Shown here in pieces: positions 1 through 9,345 of a stretch of DNA of 64,000 nucleotides. The notes under the pieces were generated by a model, which was not told the origin of the DNA, did not search any database, and worked only from the letters and a program-made list of their open reading frames with translations. How positions within the stretch are numbered: position 1 is the first letter of the stretch; each line of letters opens with the position of its first letter. The DNA comes from Methanomicrobiales archaeon (GTDB lineage Archaea; Halobacteriota; Methanomicrobia; Methanomicrobiales; Methanospirillaceae), in NCBI GenBank assembly GCA_025350045.1, contig JANXYM010000002.1, positions 23,588-87,587 of the forward strand, given 5' to 3'. A program made the position numbers and the translations under genes.

Positions 1-1150
1 GGGGGCCGGCGTTTCCATAGGCAATACGGGCGGCAATCCGTTCGATGTCTGCGACATGTGTCAGCTGTGATCGCAGTAAAAGCCGTTCTGCGGTATGTCC
101 GGCGAGAAACTCGACCGCGTCAAGCCGGTGATTGATTGCTTCGATCTCGGTTAGCGGGCGGCTGAGATGGCGGCTTAAGAGCCGGTTGCCCATCGGCGTT
201 TTTGTGAGATTCAGACACGAGAAGAGTGTTAAGCCTTTGGATCCGCTTCGAATGCTCTCCGTCACTTCGAGATTACGCAGGGTGATGGCATCCAGCATCA
301 TACTCTGGGCTGAGGTACGCCGGGACAAGCGGGAGATGTGGGGGAGCTTGGAGTACTGGGTCTCCTGTGCATAGGCAAGAGCTGCACCTGCTGCGCCGAT
401 AGCTGCCGGCTCATTCTCGCATCCGTACCCGTCAAGGGAAGCAACATGGAAATGGGAGGTGAGGAGGCGGCCGGCCTTCTCCTCGTCAAACAGTGCATCA
501 GGTACCCGGGAGACCAGGACACCCCGCTCCTGGATACGCTCTTTGAGGTACTCCGTCACGGTCCCCGGCACAATGCATTCTGCTGGATGGTACCGGGCGA
601 TCTCTGATAGGATGTTCTGGTTATGTTCGTCCCGCCCGATGGTGGAGACAAAGAACTCCCCGGTTGAGATATCCAGGAGTGCAATTCCCCAGATGCTCAT
701 CTTTTTGTCCGGGCAGATGGCCATCAGGTAGGTGGCTGCCGAAGAGGAGAGCATGGTGGAATCGATTACAGTGCCCGGAGTGATCACCCGGACAATCTCC
801 CGCTTTACAATACCCTTGGCGGTTTTGGGATCTTCTACCTGGTCGCAGATAGCCACCTTGTAGCCTTTGCCTATCAGTTTTGCAATATACCCGTCGATCG
901 CGTGGTAGGGAACACCGGCAAGCGGGATCGGATTATCGCCAATCTTTGAACGGGAGGTGAGCACGATCTCAAGTTCTTTTGAGATGATCTTTGCATCCTC
1001 TTCAAACGTTTCGTAGAAATCGCCTATGCGGAAGAGAAGGACGGTATCGGCAAATTTCTCTTTGAGTTCCCGGTACTGCCGCATCACCGGTGTAAGGCGG
1101 GGACCGGTCAATTCATTATCGGATGTATCGGGTGGCGACTCACGAACCAT
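1..1150 (-). CDS. mutS: DNA mismatch repair protein MutS (N-terminal part, cut by window edge)
   Basis: The reverse strand encodes about 383 residues of MutS, open at base 1, so the core, ATPase and C-terminal domains lie outside the window. The mismatch-binding domain I is visible: LLFRIGDFYETF carries the Phe-X-Glu motif that stacks on the mispaired base. It is followed by the connector domain and the beginning of the lever/core domain (SRHLSRPLTEI). I chose the ATG at 1150, but the family often begins closer to the TGPRLTPVMRQY stretch, so the true start could be some codons later. It lies downstream of the M50-like membrane protein on the same strand, 58 bases away. MutS initiates mismatch repair by recognising mispairs. 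The family is patchy in archaea and usually regarded as of bacterial origin. Identity is secure from the sequence; the exact start is not. Confidence 0.93.
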   Translation of the reverse strand, partial: MVRESPPDTSDNELTGPRLTPVMRQYRELKEKFADTVLLFRIGDFYETFEEDAKIISKELEIVLTSRSKIGDNPIPLAGVPYHAIDGYIAKLIGKGYKVAICDQVEDPKTAKGIVKREIVRVITPGTVIDSTMLSSSAATYLMAICPDKKMSIWGIALLDISTGEFFVSTIGRDEHNQNILSEIARYHPAECIVPGTVTEYLKERIQERGVLVSRVPDALFDEEKAGRLLTSHFHVASLDGYGCENEPAAIGAAGAALAYAQETQYSKLPHISRLSRRTSAQSMMLDAITLRNLEVTESIRSGSKGLTLFSCLNLTKTPMGNRLLSRHLSRPLTEIEAINHRLDAVEFLAGHTAERLLLRSQLTHVADIERIAARIAYGNAGP

Positions 1151-1208
1151 GGGTGCTGAAATGTAGCCTTCCGGATGAATTAATACCGATCTTTCATACA
1201 TTCGCGGC

Positions 1209-1937
1209 TCAGGGTATGTGGCGGCAGGTACAGACGAGAAGCAGAGGAGAAGAGAGCACCAGCGCGATAAGCCCGAAGCCAAGCCCGAGGACAAACCCCA
1301 TGCCCAGGATGCGCGTGATTTCTGTAAGGATAGTAACCGCCCAGGGGATCCGGCTCCAGAGGATGAGTATGCCGGTAATCGCAAGTATGCAGCATCCAGT
1401 CGCGGCGTTTTTTGTATCCTGCATGCTCGGTGCAGCGGAGAGGATGAGGCTGAGTACCAGGTACAGGTAGAGGAGGAACCAGGGATTGAACCGGACCTGG
1501 AGATTCTGGGTAAATGTCCCCAGGATTCCTCCACTCAGCGCGATGATAGTACCTGTCGAATTGAGGGTAAGGGGAAGGATGGGAAATGAACAGCCGAGGT
1601 AATGTGAAAAAAGCCATGTGCACAGGGACAGGACGAGAGGGATGCAAAAGAGGGGTGCGGTGCTGATAATCACATTGCCAATGACCGGAATCACCGGAGG
1701 GGAATGGGTTACCGATCCACCATCTTTGGAAAAAAATACCACGTTATGTATTGTTGCGCCGGTGAGCAGGCAGCCGATCATATGGGCACATTCATGGATA
1801 ACAACGCCCGGTGCGCGAAGGAGATAGTAAAAAGTCCTGACAGGTAGTACCTGAACCCAGAGAAAATCCAGTGCTGTCGATATGAGTATCACCATAAAAC
1901 CCGTTGCAATAACAAGGAGAAACCCGGTGTATCCCAT
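1209..1937 (-). CDS. M50-like integral membrane metalloprotease
   Basis: A 242-residue, very hydrophobic protein with several predicted membrane segments. Near residues 48-52 it has HECAH, the HExxH zinc-binding signature of membrane metalloproteases of the M50 (site-2 protease) type, placed in a hydrophobic context as that family requires. I did not find a clear distal NPDG-like third-ligand motif, so protease activity is inferred only from HExxH. I chose the ATG at 1937 because AAGGGA lies seven bases upstream; an alternative ATG at 1982 would add 15 residues without a ribosome site. It is divergent from the thioredoxin-domain gene at 2049 and upstream of mutS. The substrate is unknown. It could also be an M50 relative without protease activity. 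Confidence 0.65.
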   Translation of the reverse strand: MGYTGFLLVIATGFMVILISTALDFLWVQVLPVRTFYYLLRAPGVVIHECAHMIGCLLTGATIHNVVFFSKDGGSVTHSPPVIPVIGNVIISTAPLFCIPLVLSLCTWLFSHYLGCSFPILPLTLNSTGTIIALSGGILGTFTQNLQVRFNPWFLLYLYLVLSLILSAAPSMQDTKNAATGCCILAITGILILWSRIPWAVTILTEITRILGMGFVLGLGFGLIALVLSSPLLLVCTCRHIP

Positions 1938-2048
1938 AAATAATCCCTTAAATTCCATGTACTGTAGGCATGCCCGACCCATAAGGTAAACGATAACCGG
2001 CAGGGTGCTGCTGAAAGGCTCATCATCTCAGACTTCCCATGGTGGATT

Positions 2049-4169
2049 ATGCCGGAAGATGCCCCTTTGGCAGCACCTGGTGCAGATCGCAACAACCGGA
2101 TACAGAACCGCCTTATTCATGAGAAGAGCCCGTACCTTCTCCAGCATGCAGGGAATCCGGTGGACTGGTACCCGTGGGGAGAGGAAGCTTTTTTGCGGGC
2201 TGCCCGTGAGGACAAACCTGTCTTTCTCTCGATAGGATATGCCACCTGCCACTGGTGTCACGTCATGGCGCATGAATCATTTGAAGATGAGGAGGTTGCC
2301 GCACTGCTCAACCGGGATTTTATCGCTATCAAGGTGGATCGCGAGGAACGCCCGGATATCGATAACGTATATATGGCAGTCTGCCATCAGATGGCAGGGC
2401 AGGGGGGCTGGCCGCTCACGATTGTCATGACCCCGGAGAAAAAACCGTTCTTTGCTGCCACATACATCCCGAAAGAGACCCGGTTCTCCATGATGGGACT
2501 CTTAACCCTGCTTCCCCGGATAACCCAGACCTGGAGAGAGCAGAGATCAGATCTGATCCGCTCCGGTGAACGGGTAATTGCTGCGCTGGCTTCCCAGAAT
2601 TTTTCATTGTCCGCTGCTGAACATGACAAGGATCTTCTGGAGGAGGGCTATGAGTCACTGCTTCTCCAGTTCGATCCGGTACACGGGGGATTTGGTCAGG
2701 CCCCCAAATTTCCCACGCCTCATATGCTACTTTTCCTGCTCAGGTACGCTAAACGGAACCGTAATACCCGGGCACTCCTTATGGTGGAAAAAACTCTCAA
2801 TGCCATCAGAGATGGCGGAATTTACGATCATCTCGGGGGAGGGGTCCACCGCTATTCGACAGATGCACAATGGCATGTACCGCATTTTGAGAAGATGCTC
2901 TATGATCAGGCCCTTCTGGTAATGGCATATACCGAAACGTTCCTGGTTACAAGAAACCCGTCATACAAAACGGTTGCTGAAGAGATCATCGGCTATGTGA
3001 TGCGATCACTCCGTTCCCGGGAGGGTGCGTTTTTTTCTGCCGAAGATGCCGACAGTCCAGAAGGAGAGGGAGCGTTCTATGTCTGGACCCTGCAGGAGAT
3101 CGAACAGGTGCTGGGAAAAGAGGACGCACTATGTGCTGCGATGGTGTTTGGTCTGACACAGAACGGCAATTACCATGATCCTGAACGGGGTCATGGGTAC
3201 AACATTCTGATCCGTTCACTTCCACAGGAAAAAATAGCAGCAACTCTCCGGATGGGGGAACCGGAACTTGCCCTGCGCATAGAATCGATCCGCACACGGT
3301 TGTTTACCGCACGGGCGCAGCGGGTCCCTCCCTCTCTCGATGATAAAATCCTCTGTGACTGGAATGGATTATGTATTGCGGCACTTGCCCAGGCTGGGCG
3401 GGTTTTTGATACCCCATCCTATATCGAAGCTGCCGGGACTGCCATGCACGGTATCCTCAATACAATGCGCAGTGATGACGGGGGTCTCCTGCACCGGTAC
3501 CGTAACGGGAATGCCGCGATTCCGGGATTTGCTGATGATTATGCGTTCATCATTCATGCGCTCATCGAACTGTATGAAACAACATTTGATGCGCAGTACC
3601 TTAAAACCGCACTGGACCTGAACGGATATTTTACTGAGCATTTCCGGGATACCGGCAATGCCGGTTTTTTCACGGTATCAGATACTTCAGAAACTTTGAT
3701 CCTTCGCAGGAAGGAGCTTTATGATGGTGCTATTCCTTCCGGCAATTCCGCAGAGTTCATGAACCTGATCCGCCTTTCGCGGCTGACCGGGGATGCAATC
3801 CTGGAAGAGCAGGCATCAGCTCTTGCCCGGTACTTTGCCGGAACCGTGAGCCAGTCGCCTTCCTCGTACTGCTGGTTCTTATGCGGGCTCGATCTGGCCG
3901 GCCAATCTTACGAAGTGGTAATTGTCGGAGAGGATGGTGCGGCGGATACTCTGGCGCTGGTCCGGGAACTGCGAGTACGGTACCTGCCATCGGTTATGGT
4001 GATGCAGTTTGCGCCTGGACCCCCGGCATCAGTGCTGGCAGAATACGCCCCATTCACCCGGGATCTCTCCATGAAGCATGGAAAGGCAACAGCCTACATC
4101 TGTTCCGGACATGCATGCTCACTTCCGGTCACGGACCCCGAAGAGATCTTCAGACAGATGGGTGAGTAA
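2049..4169 (+). CDS. Thioredoxin-domain protein of the YyaL/DUF255 (SPATA20) family
   Basis: A 706-residue protein of the family known in bacteria as YyaL and in animals as SPATA20. The N-terminal thioredoxin-like domain begins [21 protein letters not shown] and contains the CxxC pair in [14 protein letters not shown] (C67 and C70). The rest (about residues 190-690) is the long alpha/alpha-toroid region resembling N-acylglucosamine 2-epimerase/glycosidase folds, with motifs such as [10 protein letters not shown] and [10 protein letters not shown]. Length is normal for the family (about 680-720). A GGTGGAT ribosome site sits directly upstream of the ATG. The biochemical role of the family is not established; redox or disulfide activity is inferred from CxxC. 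It is a cytoplasmic protein with no signal peptide. Confidence 0.9.
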   Translation: MPEDAPLAAPGADRNNRIQNRLIHEKSPYLLQHAGNPVDWYPWGEEAFLRAAREDKPVFLSIGYATCHWCHVMAHESFEDEEVAALLNRDFIAIKVDREERPDIDNVYMAVCHQMAGQGGWPLTIVMTPEKKPFFAATYIPKETRFSMMGLLTLLPRITQTWREQRSDLIRSGERVIAALASQNFSLSAAEHDKDLLEEGYESLLLQFDPVHGGFGQAPKFPTPHMLLFLLRYAKRNRNTRALLMVEKTLNAIRDGGIYDHLGGGVHRYSTDAQWHVPHFEKMLYDQALLVMAYTETFLVTRNPSYKTVAEEIIGYVMRSLRSREGAFFSAEDADSPEGEGAFYVWTLQEIEQVLGKEDALCAAMVFGLTQNGNYHDPERGHGYNILIRSLPQEKIAATLRMGEPELALRIESIRTRLFTARAQRVPPSLDDKILCDWNGLCIAALAQAGRVFDTPSYIEAAGTAMHGILNTMRSDDGGLLHRYRNGNAAIPGFADDYAFIIHALIELYETTFDAQYLKTALDLNGYFTEHFRDTGNAGFFTVSDTSETLILRRKELYDGAIPSGNSAEFMNLIRLSRLTGDAILEEQASALARYFAGTVSQSPSSYCWFLCGLDLAGQSYEVVIVGEDGAADTLALVRELRVRYLPSVMVMQFAPGPPASVLAEYAPFTRDLSMKHGKATAYICSGHACSLPVTDPEEIFRQMGE

Positions 4170-4187
4170 AAAAGGATGAAGGCTGAA

Positions 4188-4664
4188 TCAAAGATTTTTT
4201 AATGCAACGAGATCCTTGACCCCCACCAGTTTCCAGACCAGTGAACGCTCTTCTTCGCCAATTGCTGCGGGAGGGTCCAGGGGCGAATGACCCAGAGCTG
4301 CAAGGATATTGCACGAGAGATTGCGCTCTACGATAAGGTCCACGAACTTTTCCCGGATGATCTTCTTCTCTATGGAGTCATGCACTTCCTCTAAATACCC
4401 CTGGAGTGTCACAAACGTATAGGAAGAGAGATCTTTTGTGTATTTCTCAATCTCTACCGAGGCATAGGGGCTTTTTCGGAAATACTCGATCTTTTTTCCG
4501 TATTTAGTCGAGAGGAAATACAAAAATGATCCGTCAAAGACATACAGGAATGGGGCAATATAGGGGTATTTTTCGCCCTGGAATGCGATACGGCATATGT
4601 ATCCCTCCTCGATCAGACGGTCGTATTCCTTCTTTTCCATCCGGGGAATCTTTAAAATTTCCAT
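4188..4664 (-). CDS. Pyridoxamine 5'-phosphate oxidase-related FMN-binding protein
   Basis: A 158-residue protein of the PNPOx-like split-barrel superfamily. Family features are visible: MEKKEYDRLIEEGYICRIAF at the N-terminus, then YPYIAPFLYVFDGSFLYF and a Lys/Tyr-rich stretch (STKYGKKIEYFRKSPYASVEI) expected to contact the FMN phosphate. The longer reading frame begins with TTG at 4694; I prefer the ATG at 4664, which begins the conserved domain and has a GTGAG-like site upstream. The gene converges with the upstream thioredoxin-domain gene, with only 18 bases between their stop codons. Members bind FMN or F420 and reduce or bind small molecules; the substrate here cannot be told. Confidence 0.75.
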   Translation of the reverse strand: MEILKIPRMEKKEYDRLIEEGYICRIAFQGEKYPYIAPFLYVFDGSFLYFLSTKYGKKIEYFRKSPYASVEIEKYTKDLSSYTFVTLQGYLEEVHDSIEKKIIREKFVDLIVERNLSCNILAALGHSPLDPPAAIGEEERSLVWKLVGVKDLVALKNL

Positions 4665-4744
4665 ATGCTCACTACAATCTGCGTTCCCATACAAAGAAGA
4701 TAAACCTTGTTAATTTTTTTCGGAACAATAAAAAAAGAATTTTA

Positions 4745-6118
4745 TTATCTCCCGATACTGAATCCTGCCCGTTTCCAGGCAGTCATACCGCCCAGCACAT
4801 TGGTTGTGTCCCGATAGTTATGACGGGCAAGGATGCTTGCTGCAAGACTGCCCTTGTAACCCGCATCACAATAAATCACCAGAGATTTATCCCGTGGAAT
4901 CTCGTTAAGATGAGAAGATAGTTCCCCCACATACCGGTGATGTGCGCCCGGTATGTGCCCGACAGTGTTCCAGTTCCTGATATCCCGCACATCGAGAAGA
5001 AAGGGAGATTCGGTCTCGAGGCGTTCTCTCAGTTGCTGCACGGAACAGGTAGGAAGCGTATGAATTTCCTGCGCGGCTTTTGTCCACAGGGGAAAACCGC
5101 CCGCGAGATACCCGGCTATATTGTCATACCCCAGGCGGATGAGCTGGCGATGCACGGTATCAAGGGAGAGATTGAAATCATCCACAATGACGATCGGCCG
5201 CTGGTAATCAAATGCCCAGCCCACGAATGCGGAGATCCCCTCGCGCCAGAGAGAGATACTCCCCGGAATATGCCCTGCGCCGAAACTGGTAGGGGAACGG
5301 ATATCCATAATCTGGCAGCCTGCGGGTATGAGCGTGTTGATATCACTCACGGATAAGGGCCTGAGTTTTGGCATCCCGTGCAGGAAGGGCGCACCTTCCT
5401 TGTTGTACTGCTCCATTCTCTCAAAATAGGGGGGAACGTAGGGTGATTCATCTTCCCGTGCCCTGACAAATGCATCCTCTCCCGCCAGGAGCCAGCGGTT
5501 CGTGAGTTTTTCGTACCCGGTCGTAGTGAACGGGTGATCGGCAATCTCCCCACCACACACGGAACCCGCGCCATGCGCAGGACAGAGGATTATCCCCTCG
5601 CCAAGAGAGAGGATTTTTGTACTTATGCTGTGGAAGATTTTTTCAGCCATCTCCCTCTTTCGTTCCTGTCCAAAAAAGTCAGTACGGGCGATATCTCCCG
5701 AAAACAGGGTGTCCCCGCAAAAAACCATGTAGGGTTCTGAGGAGACCTCTTTATCGGTAAGGACAAGAGAGATGCTCTCTTCGGTATGTCCCGGGGTATC
5801 CAGGACCGCGAGTTCCAGTGAACCAAAGGAGAAGGTATCTCCCTCACTCACCGGTTTGCCATAGGAAAATGCCATTGCTGCACCATGGTAAATCTCAGCC
5901 CCGCACCGGCTTGCGAGCTCAGGTGATCCGATCACGTAATCCTCGTTCCGGTGCGTCTCGAAGATATGCGTGATAACCAGATCGTTTCTCTGTGCGATAT
6001 CGAGGTAGATCTCAGCGTCCCGGCGCGGGTCGATCACCGCAGCCTGCCCTCCGGAACCAATAAGATAGGAGAAATGGGAAATTCCTTCAGATACAATCCG
6101 TTCAAACAGCATAGCCAT
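4745..6118 (-). CDS. MBL-fold hydrolase fused to two rhodanese domains
   Basis: A fusion of about 457 residues. The N-terminal metallo-beta-lactamase domain has ETHRNEDYVIGS where related persulfide dioxygenases have THxHxDH, so the second His is replaced by Asn, a variant I recall from this subfamily. Later metal-ligand motifs DTPGHTEESISL, FCGDTLFSGD and CPAHGAGS are present. Two rhodanese-like domains follow: the first (IMDIRSPTSFGAGHIPGSIS) has Asp in the active-site loop (IVIVDDFN) and is probably catalytically dead, while the second has the expected Cys (VIYCDAGYKGS). The start was set at the ATG at 6118 (MAMLFERI) because the upstream extension lacks homology to the family and would overlap the next gene. 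Likely role: handling of sulfane sulfur or persulfides in the cytoplasm. Confidence 0.85.
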   Translation of the reverse strand: MAMLFERIVSEGISHFSYLIGSGGQAAVIDPRRDAEIYLDIAQRNDLVITHIFETHRNEDYVIGSPELASRCGAEIYHGAAMAFSYGKPVSEGDTFSFGSLELAVLDTPGHTEESISLVLTDKEVSSEPYMVFCGDTLFSGDIARTDFFGQERKREMAEKIFHSISTKILSLGEGIILCPAHGAGSVCGGEIADHPFTTTGYEKLTNRWLLAGEDAFVRAREDESPYVPPYFERMEQYNKEGAPFLHGMPKLRPLSVSDINTLIPAGCQIMDIRSPTSFGAGHIPGSISLWREGISAFVGWAFDYQRPIVIVDDFNLSLDTVHRQLIRLGYDNIAGYLAGGFPLWTKAAQEIHTLPTCSVQQLRERLETESPFLLDVRDIRNWNTVGHIPGAHHRYVGELSSHLNEIPRDKSLVIYCDAGYKGSLAASILARHNYRDTTNVLGGMTAWKRAGFSIGR

Positions 6119-6198
6119 CACACCAGCAGAATGGAATTCTGGTTTTGGTGAGTAAATAAGTTCCGAATGAATAAACCCCTTAAGTACGTGAGAAGCCG

Positions 6199-7518
6199 TC
6201 AACAAACCGGATATCTGAGCAGAACAGGGTCGATATTTCCGCTGGCCTGACGGGATTGTATCAGTGAGCAGATCTCGTTCAATCCCAGTGGCACATATCC
6301 GATCACTTCCGCACTTACATTAATTCTGCGGTCAGCGAAGTTGATGAAAGGGAAATGGCAGAGATCATTGTTGTGGTGGTGACCATGAATCGTCCAGCCA
6401 TCAAAGCCTGATGGTGTATCTGCAGGATCATGGACCAGGAAGAATCTGAATCCCTGCCATTCGATCGTGCAGGAGGAGATGGCTCCCGGTTCCGCATCGT
6501 CATGGTTACCGGCAATGAATGTGATTGCGCCATGAAGTTTTTTCCGGTATTCATCCGTGCCCGGTGCATGCCTGCCGTACCGTAAATCTCCCAGGTAAAA
6601 AACCCTGCTTTTTAAAAAAATTACCCGGTTCCAGTTGTCGATAAGAACCTGGTCCATCTCTGCGACATCGGAAAAAAGGAAAGGCCGGGAACAATACCGG
6701 ATAATATTGGCATGCCCGAGGTGCAAATCCGAGATGAGAAAAATATCCCCTCCCGGATCCGGTTTATCGGTTACGAGCTCAAACCCTGTTCTTTTACGGA
6801 AGAGTGAAAGGCTGTTCTGCCAGGATGGAGATGTGTGACGTACCTCATCAAAAAGCCAGCGTTTCTCCAAAAGATCAAATTCAGCCAGTATTTCCGGCCC
6901 CTGCATTACCGTGATCCTGAGTCCGTGCTCGTCAAGGGTTACCGGCCAGATGATCTGCCGGTTCCTGAAATGCAGTACCTTCACCAGCCATTTTAAGAAT
7001 TGGGAAAGGATGCCCTTATGCGACCGATCGATATAGGGCAGTGTTTTTTCAGTTTTCCTGATCGCTGAAAAAATGGCATCCGCTTTTTTGGGATCGAGCC
7101 GGTTTGCTATGGTCACGTGAAACCATCTCTTTTCCGGGGATCCATCCCAAAGGTTAACGCTGGTGGACAGGGGAGTTAGAGCTTCAGCGATTGTTGTCGT
7201 GAGACTTTTGAGTGCATCGGAAGGCAGGACAGAAAATGCGATCACACTTCCGTGCATCCCCTCACGTCTCTCCCAACCGTTGATCATGAAAGGGACCGGC
7301 TCGTAGGGTAATGCAACCTGCCCTATGGCATCCAGAAGCTGTCCGGGGCTGATATCTTCATTGAGGTACAGGGGCCCGTACAGGGTGACGTGCGGGTGTT
7401 TCTCGGTAAATTGTTCCAGCCTGAACTTTTTTGCTATGGCAGAGATCGTCTCGTTAATCCGCCATCTGGTCCTTCCCAAGCGGATCTCGATAAGAAAAAG
7501 TTCATTCATGGACCGCAT
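6199..7518 (-). CDS. 2H (LigT-like) phosphoesterase fused to a calcineurin-like metallophosphoesterase
   Basis: A 439-residue two-domain protein. Residues 1-215 contain the paired HxT motifs of the 2H phosphoesterase superfamily (HVTLYG at 43-48 and FHVTIANR at 133-140), as in LigT/RNA 2',3'-cyclic phosphodiesterases. Residues 255-420 form a metallophosphoesterase with DLH at 264-266, GD at 310-311, GNHD at 337-340, a VHDP motif near 362 and HGHHH at 378-382, so the metal ligands look complete. Either ATG (7518 or 7509) could be used. It lies just upstream of the MBL-rhodanese gene on the same strand. The combination suggests sequential cyclic phosphodiester opening and phosphate ester hydrolysis of RNA ends or nucleotides; that is inference. 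Confidence 0.85.
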   Translation of the reverse strand: MRSMNELFLIEIRLGRTRWRINETISAIAKKFRLEQFTEKHPHVTLYGPLYLNEDISPGQLLDAIGQVALPYEPVPFMINGWERREGMHGSVIAFSVLPSDALKSLTTTIAEALTPLSTSVNLWDGSPEKRWFHVTIANRLDPKKADAIFSAIRKTEKTLPYIDRSHKGILSQFLKWLVKVLHFRNRQIIWPVTLDEHGLRITVMQGPEILAEFDLLEKRWLFDEVRHTSPSWQNSLSLFRKRTGFELVTDKPDPGGDIFLISDLHLGHANIIRYCSRPFLFSDVAEMDQVLIDNWNRVIFLKSRVFYLGDLRYGRHAPGTDEYRKKLHGAITFIAGNHDDAEPGAISSCTIEWQGFRFFLVHDPADTPSGFDGWTIHGHHHNNDLCHFPFINFADRRINVSAEVIGYVPLGLNEICSLIQSRQASGNIDPVLLRYPVC

Positions 7519-7617
7519 CCCAACAGGTATTTCTATGTGCCGTCTTTGGGATTAAATCTTTGACCCGATATGCCCGGATCAAAAATCCTATGCTTTCATG
7601 CATCCAACTCTAACAGG

Positions 7618-8310
7618 ATGATACACCCGGAGAATGGGAAGAACACCGGCATTACCACGCTTCTTTTCGATATGGATAACACGCTTTTTGATCTTGTCGG
7701 TGCACAGATAGACTCCTGCCACGCGGTCACAAAATTTCTTGGAACCGGTGATGGCGACGCACTCTTTGAGTATTTCCTGCGCCCCGTCCGGGGGTTTGAA
7801 TCCCATGAGAATATCCTTGACTATATGAACGACCGCTCGCTTTCTCCTGAAGAAAAGTACAAGGATGCCTGCCGGATTTACGAGAAGGAAAAACTCCGTT
7901 CCATTACACCGTATCCCGGTGTAATCGCTACCCTTGAAACGCTGAGGCAATGCGGTTATCCTATGGGTATTGTTACGGATGCCCATTCGAAAGATGCTAC
8001 ACTCCGCCTTGAAAAAGCCGGGCTTCTTGAATTTTTTTGCGGAATGGTGACATTCGACATGGTTGGCGTAAAAAAACCTTCACCCGATCCCTTCCTCGTT
8101 GCTCTTGAGATGATGCGGGCAAAAACCCATGAGGTGCTGCTCGTGGGGGACAGCCCCCGCAGGGATATTGAACCGTGCAGGCTACTGGGTATTCGCTCAG
8201 TATATGCCCGGTATGGCGACCGTTTTTCCGATGACCGGAGTGAGTTTTCGGCAGATTTTACCATTGATGCCATGGATGAGCTGCCGGGCATTCTGGCAAA
8301 TATTACATAA
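7618..8310 (+). CDS. HAD-superfamily phosphatase
   Basis: A 230-residue haloacid dehalogenase-like hydrolase. All four HAD motifs are visible: motif I DMDNTLFD (nucleophile DxD), motif II VTDAHS, motif III Lys in GVKKPSPDPF, and motif IV GDSPRRDIEP. An alpha-helical C1 cap (about residues 20-95) lies between motifs I and II, as in phosphoglycolate phosphatase and pyrimidine 5'-nucleotidase relatives. The start was set at the ATG at 7618, since the 16 upstream codons (from 7570) are not family-like, but neither start has a strong ribosome site. It is probably a small-molecule phosphatase; the substrate cannot be read from the sequence. A T-rich intergenic region follows before pdaD. Confidence 0.85.
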   Translation: MIHPENGKNTGITTLLFDMDNTLFDLVGAQIDSCHAVTKFLGTGDGDALFEYFLRPVRGFESHENILDYMNDRSLSPEEKYKDACRIYEKEKLRSITPYPGVIATLETLRQCGYPMGIVTDAHSKDATLRLEKAGLLEFFCGMVTFDMVGVKKPSPDPFLVALEMMRAKTHEVLLVGDSPRRDIEPCRLLGIRSVYARYGDRFSDDRSEFSADFTIDAMDELPGILANIT

Positions 8311-8428
8311 AAAAGATGACGTTGATCTTTGAAAGTATGGTTTTTGCTATAAATCCTCCAAAAGGGCGCGTCCGGTTTTTTCTGGGAAAATTGCCCCTGT
8401 TTTTTATTATTTATCGCTAAAATGACCA

Positions 8429-8437
8429 AAACTTAAA
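8429..8437 (+). promoter_or_regulatory. TATA-like element upstream of pdaD
   Basis: The AT-rich motif CTTAAAAAG lies about 27 bases before the pdaD ATG at 8464. If it is the TATA box, transcription would begin within a few bases of the start codon, giving a nearly leaderless mRNA, which would fit the lack of a clear Shine-Dalgarno sequence. This is inference from position and composition only. Confidence 0.35.
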
Positions 8438-8463
8438 AAGGAAACAGATAATATTTTAAAAAT

Positions 8464-9006
8464 ATGTTTGTTCCGACCCGGATTTTTTTCACCAAGGGGG
8501 TTGGCGTTCATAAAGATCGTCTTGCTTCCTTTGAGCTTGCTCTGAGAAAGGCCGGGATAGAAAAATGCAATCTTGTGTATGTTTCGAGTATCTTTCCTCC
8601 CAATTGCAAACAGTTGTCCAGGACTGATGGATTAAAGCAACTTCTTCCGGGGGGCATTACCTTCTGCGTCATGGCACGGTACGATACCAATGAACCAAAC
8701 CGGCTGGTATCCTCAGCAATCGGTCTTGCCCTGCCCAAGGACTCGGAGGAATACGGGTATCTTTCCGAGCATCACGCGTATGGAGAAACCCAGGAAAAGA
8801 CCGGGGAATATGCCGAAGACCTTGCCGCAACCATGCTGGCTACTACGCTGGGTATCGAATTCGATGTCAACCTCGCATGGCAGGAACGCGAGCAGATCTA
8901 CAAGGCAAGCGGCAAGATCATCAAGACCAAAAATACCTGCCAGTCTGCAGAAGGGGACAAAAACGGTCTCTGGACAACAACCATTGCGGTTGCTGTTTTT
9001 CTCTGA
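8464..9006 (+). CDS. pdaD: Pyruvoyl-dependent arginine decarboxylase
   Basis: A 180-residue proenzyme of the archaeal pyruvoyl-dependent arginine decarboxylase family (PvlArgDC), which converts arginine to agmatine for polyamine synthesis. The N-terminus [20 protein letters not shown] is characteristic, and [10 protein letters not shown] contains the Ser at which self-cleavage produces the pyruvoyl group and the beta and alpha chains. [11 protein letters not shown] and the conserved C-terminal strand [12 protein letters not shown] match the trimer-forming fold. Length is as expected (about 160-190). It is preceded by an AT-rich promoter and followed at once by a T7 run (9007-9013) that may terminate transcription. 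It appears monocistronic. Confidence 0.95.
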   Translation: MFVPTRIFFTKGVGVHKDRLASFELALRKAGIEKCNLVYVSSIFPPNCKQLSRTDGLKQLLPGGITFCVMARYDTNEPNRLVSSAIGLALPKDSEEYGYLSEHHAYGETQEKTGEYAEDLAATMLATTLGIEFDVNLAWQEREQIYKASGKIIKTKNTCQSAEGDKNGLWTTTIAVAVFL

Positions 9007-9116
9007 TTTTTTTAGTGCTGGTCTATTCTTTAAGATAAGGGCATGAACAAGAGTTCGCACCCGTATAACACAAATCTTATACACCTTTTAAAAAAATCGT
9101 GGAGCCAACCCACCTC

Positions 9117-9254
9117 ATGCTGGCGTCGCTGCGGAACCTTGCTTTGGCTCTCACCATGAAGATGGCGTATAAAAAGAATATCCTGTACCCGGACCGCTCC
9201 AAATGCTGCCCTGTCGGGTACGGTACAATCCGGGTGGGGTTTGGGGCAAAATGA
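9117..9254 (+). CDS. Possible 45-residue small protein
   Basis: In the 339-base gap between pdaD and cooC the plus strand has a short frame: MLASLRNLALALTMKM, then a basic stretch AYKKNILYPDRSK, a Cys-Cys-Pro motif (CCPVGYG) and a Gly-rich end IRVGFGAK. A GGAG lies about 12 bases upstream of the ATG, a little far for a ribosome site. The composition looks protein-like, but I do not recognise a family and the frame could be chance. The same gap holds nothing else that I can support, apart from T-rich runs after pdaD and an A-rich run (9306-9315) beyond this frame. Confidence 0.35.
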   Translation: MLASLRNLALALTMKMAYKKNILYPDRSKCCPVGYGTIRVGFGAK

Positions 9255-9345
9255 TGCACCATCACAAGGCTCTCCCTCTCCCGGGAAGAGGAAATCATCC
9301 TCCCGGTTGCCGCAAAAAAAAAATAACGGGAGAAAGAAAAAATTT

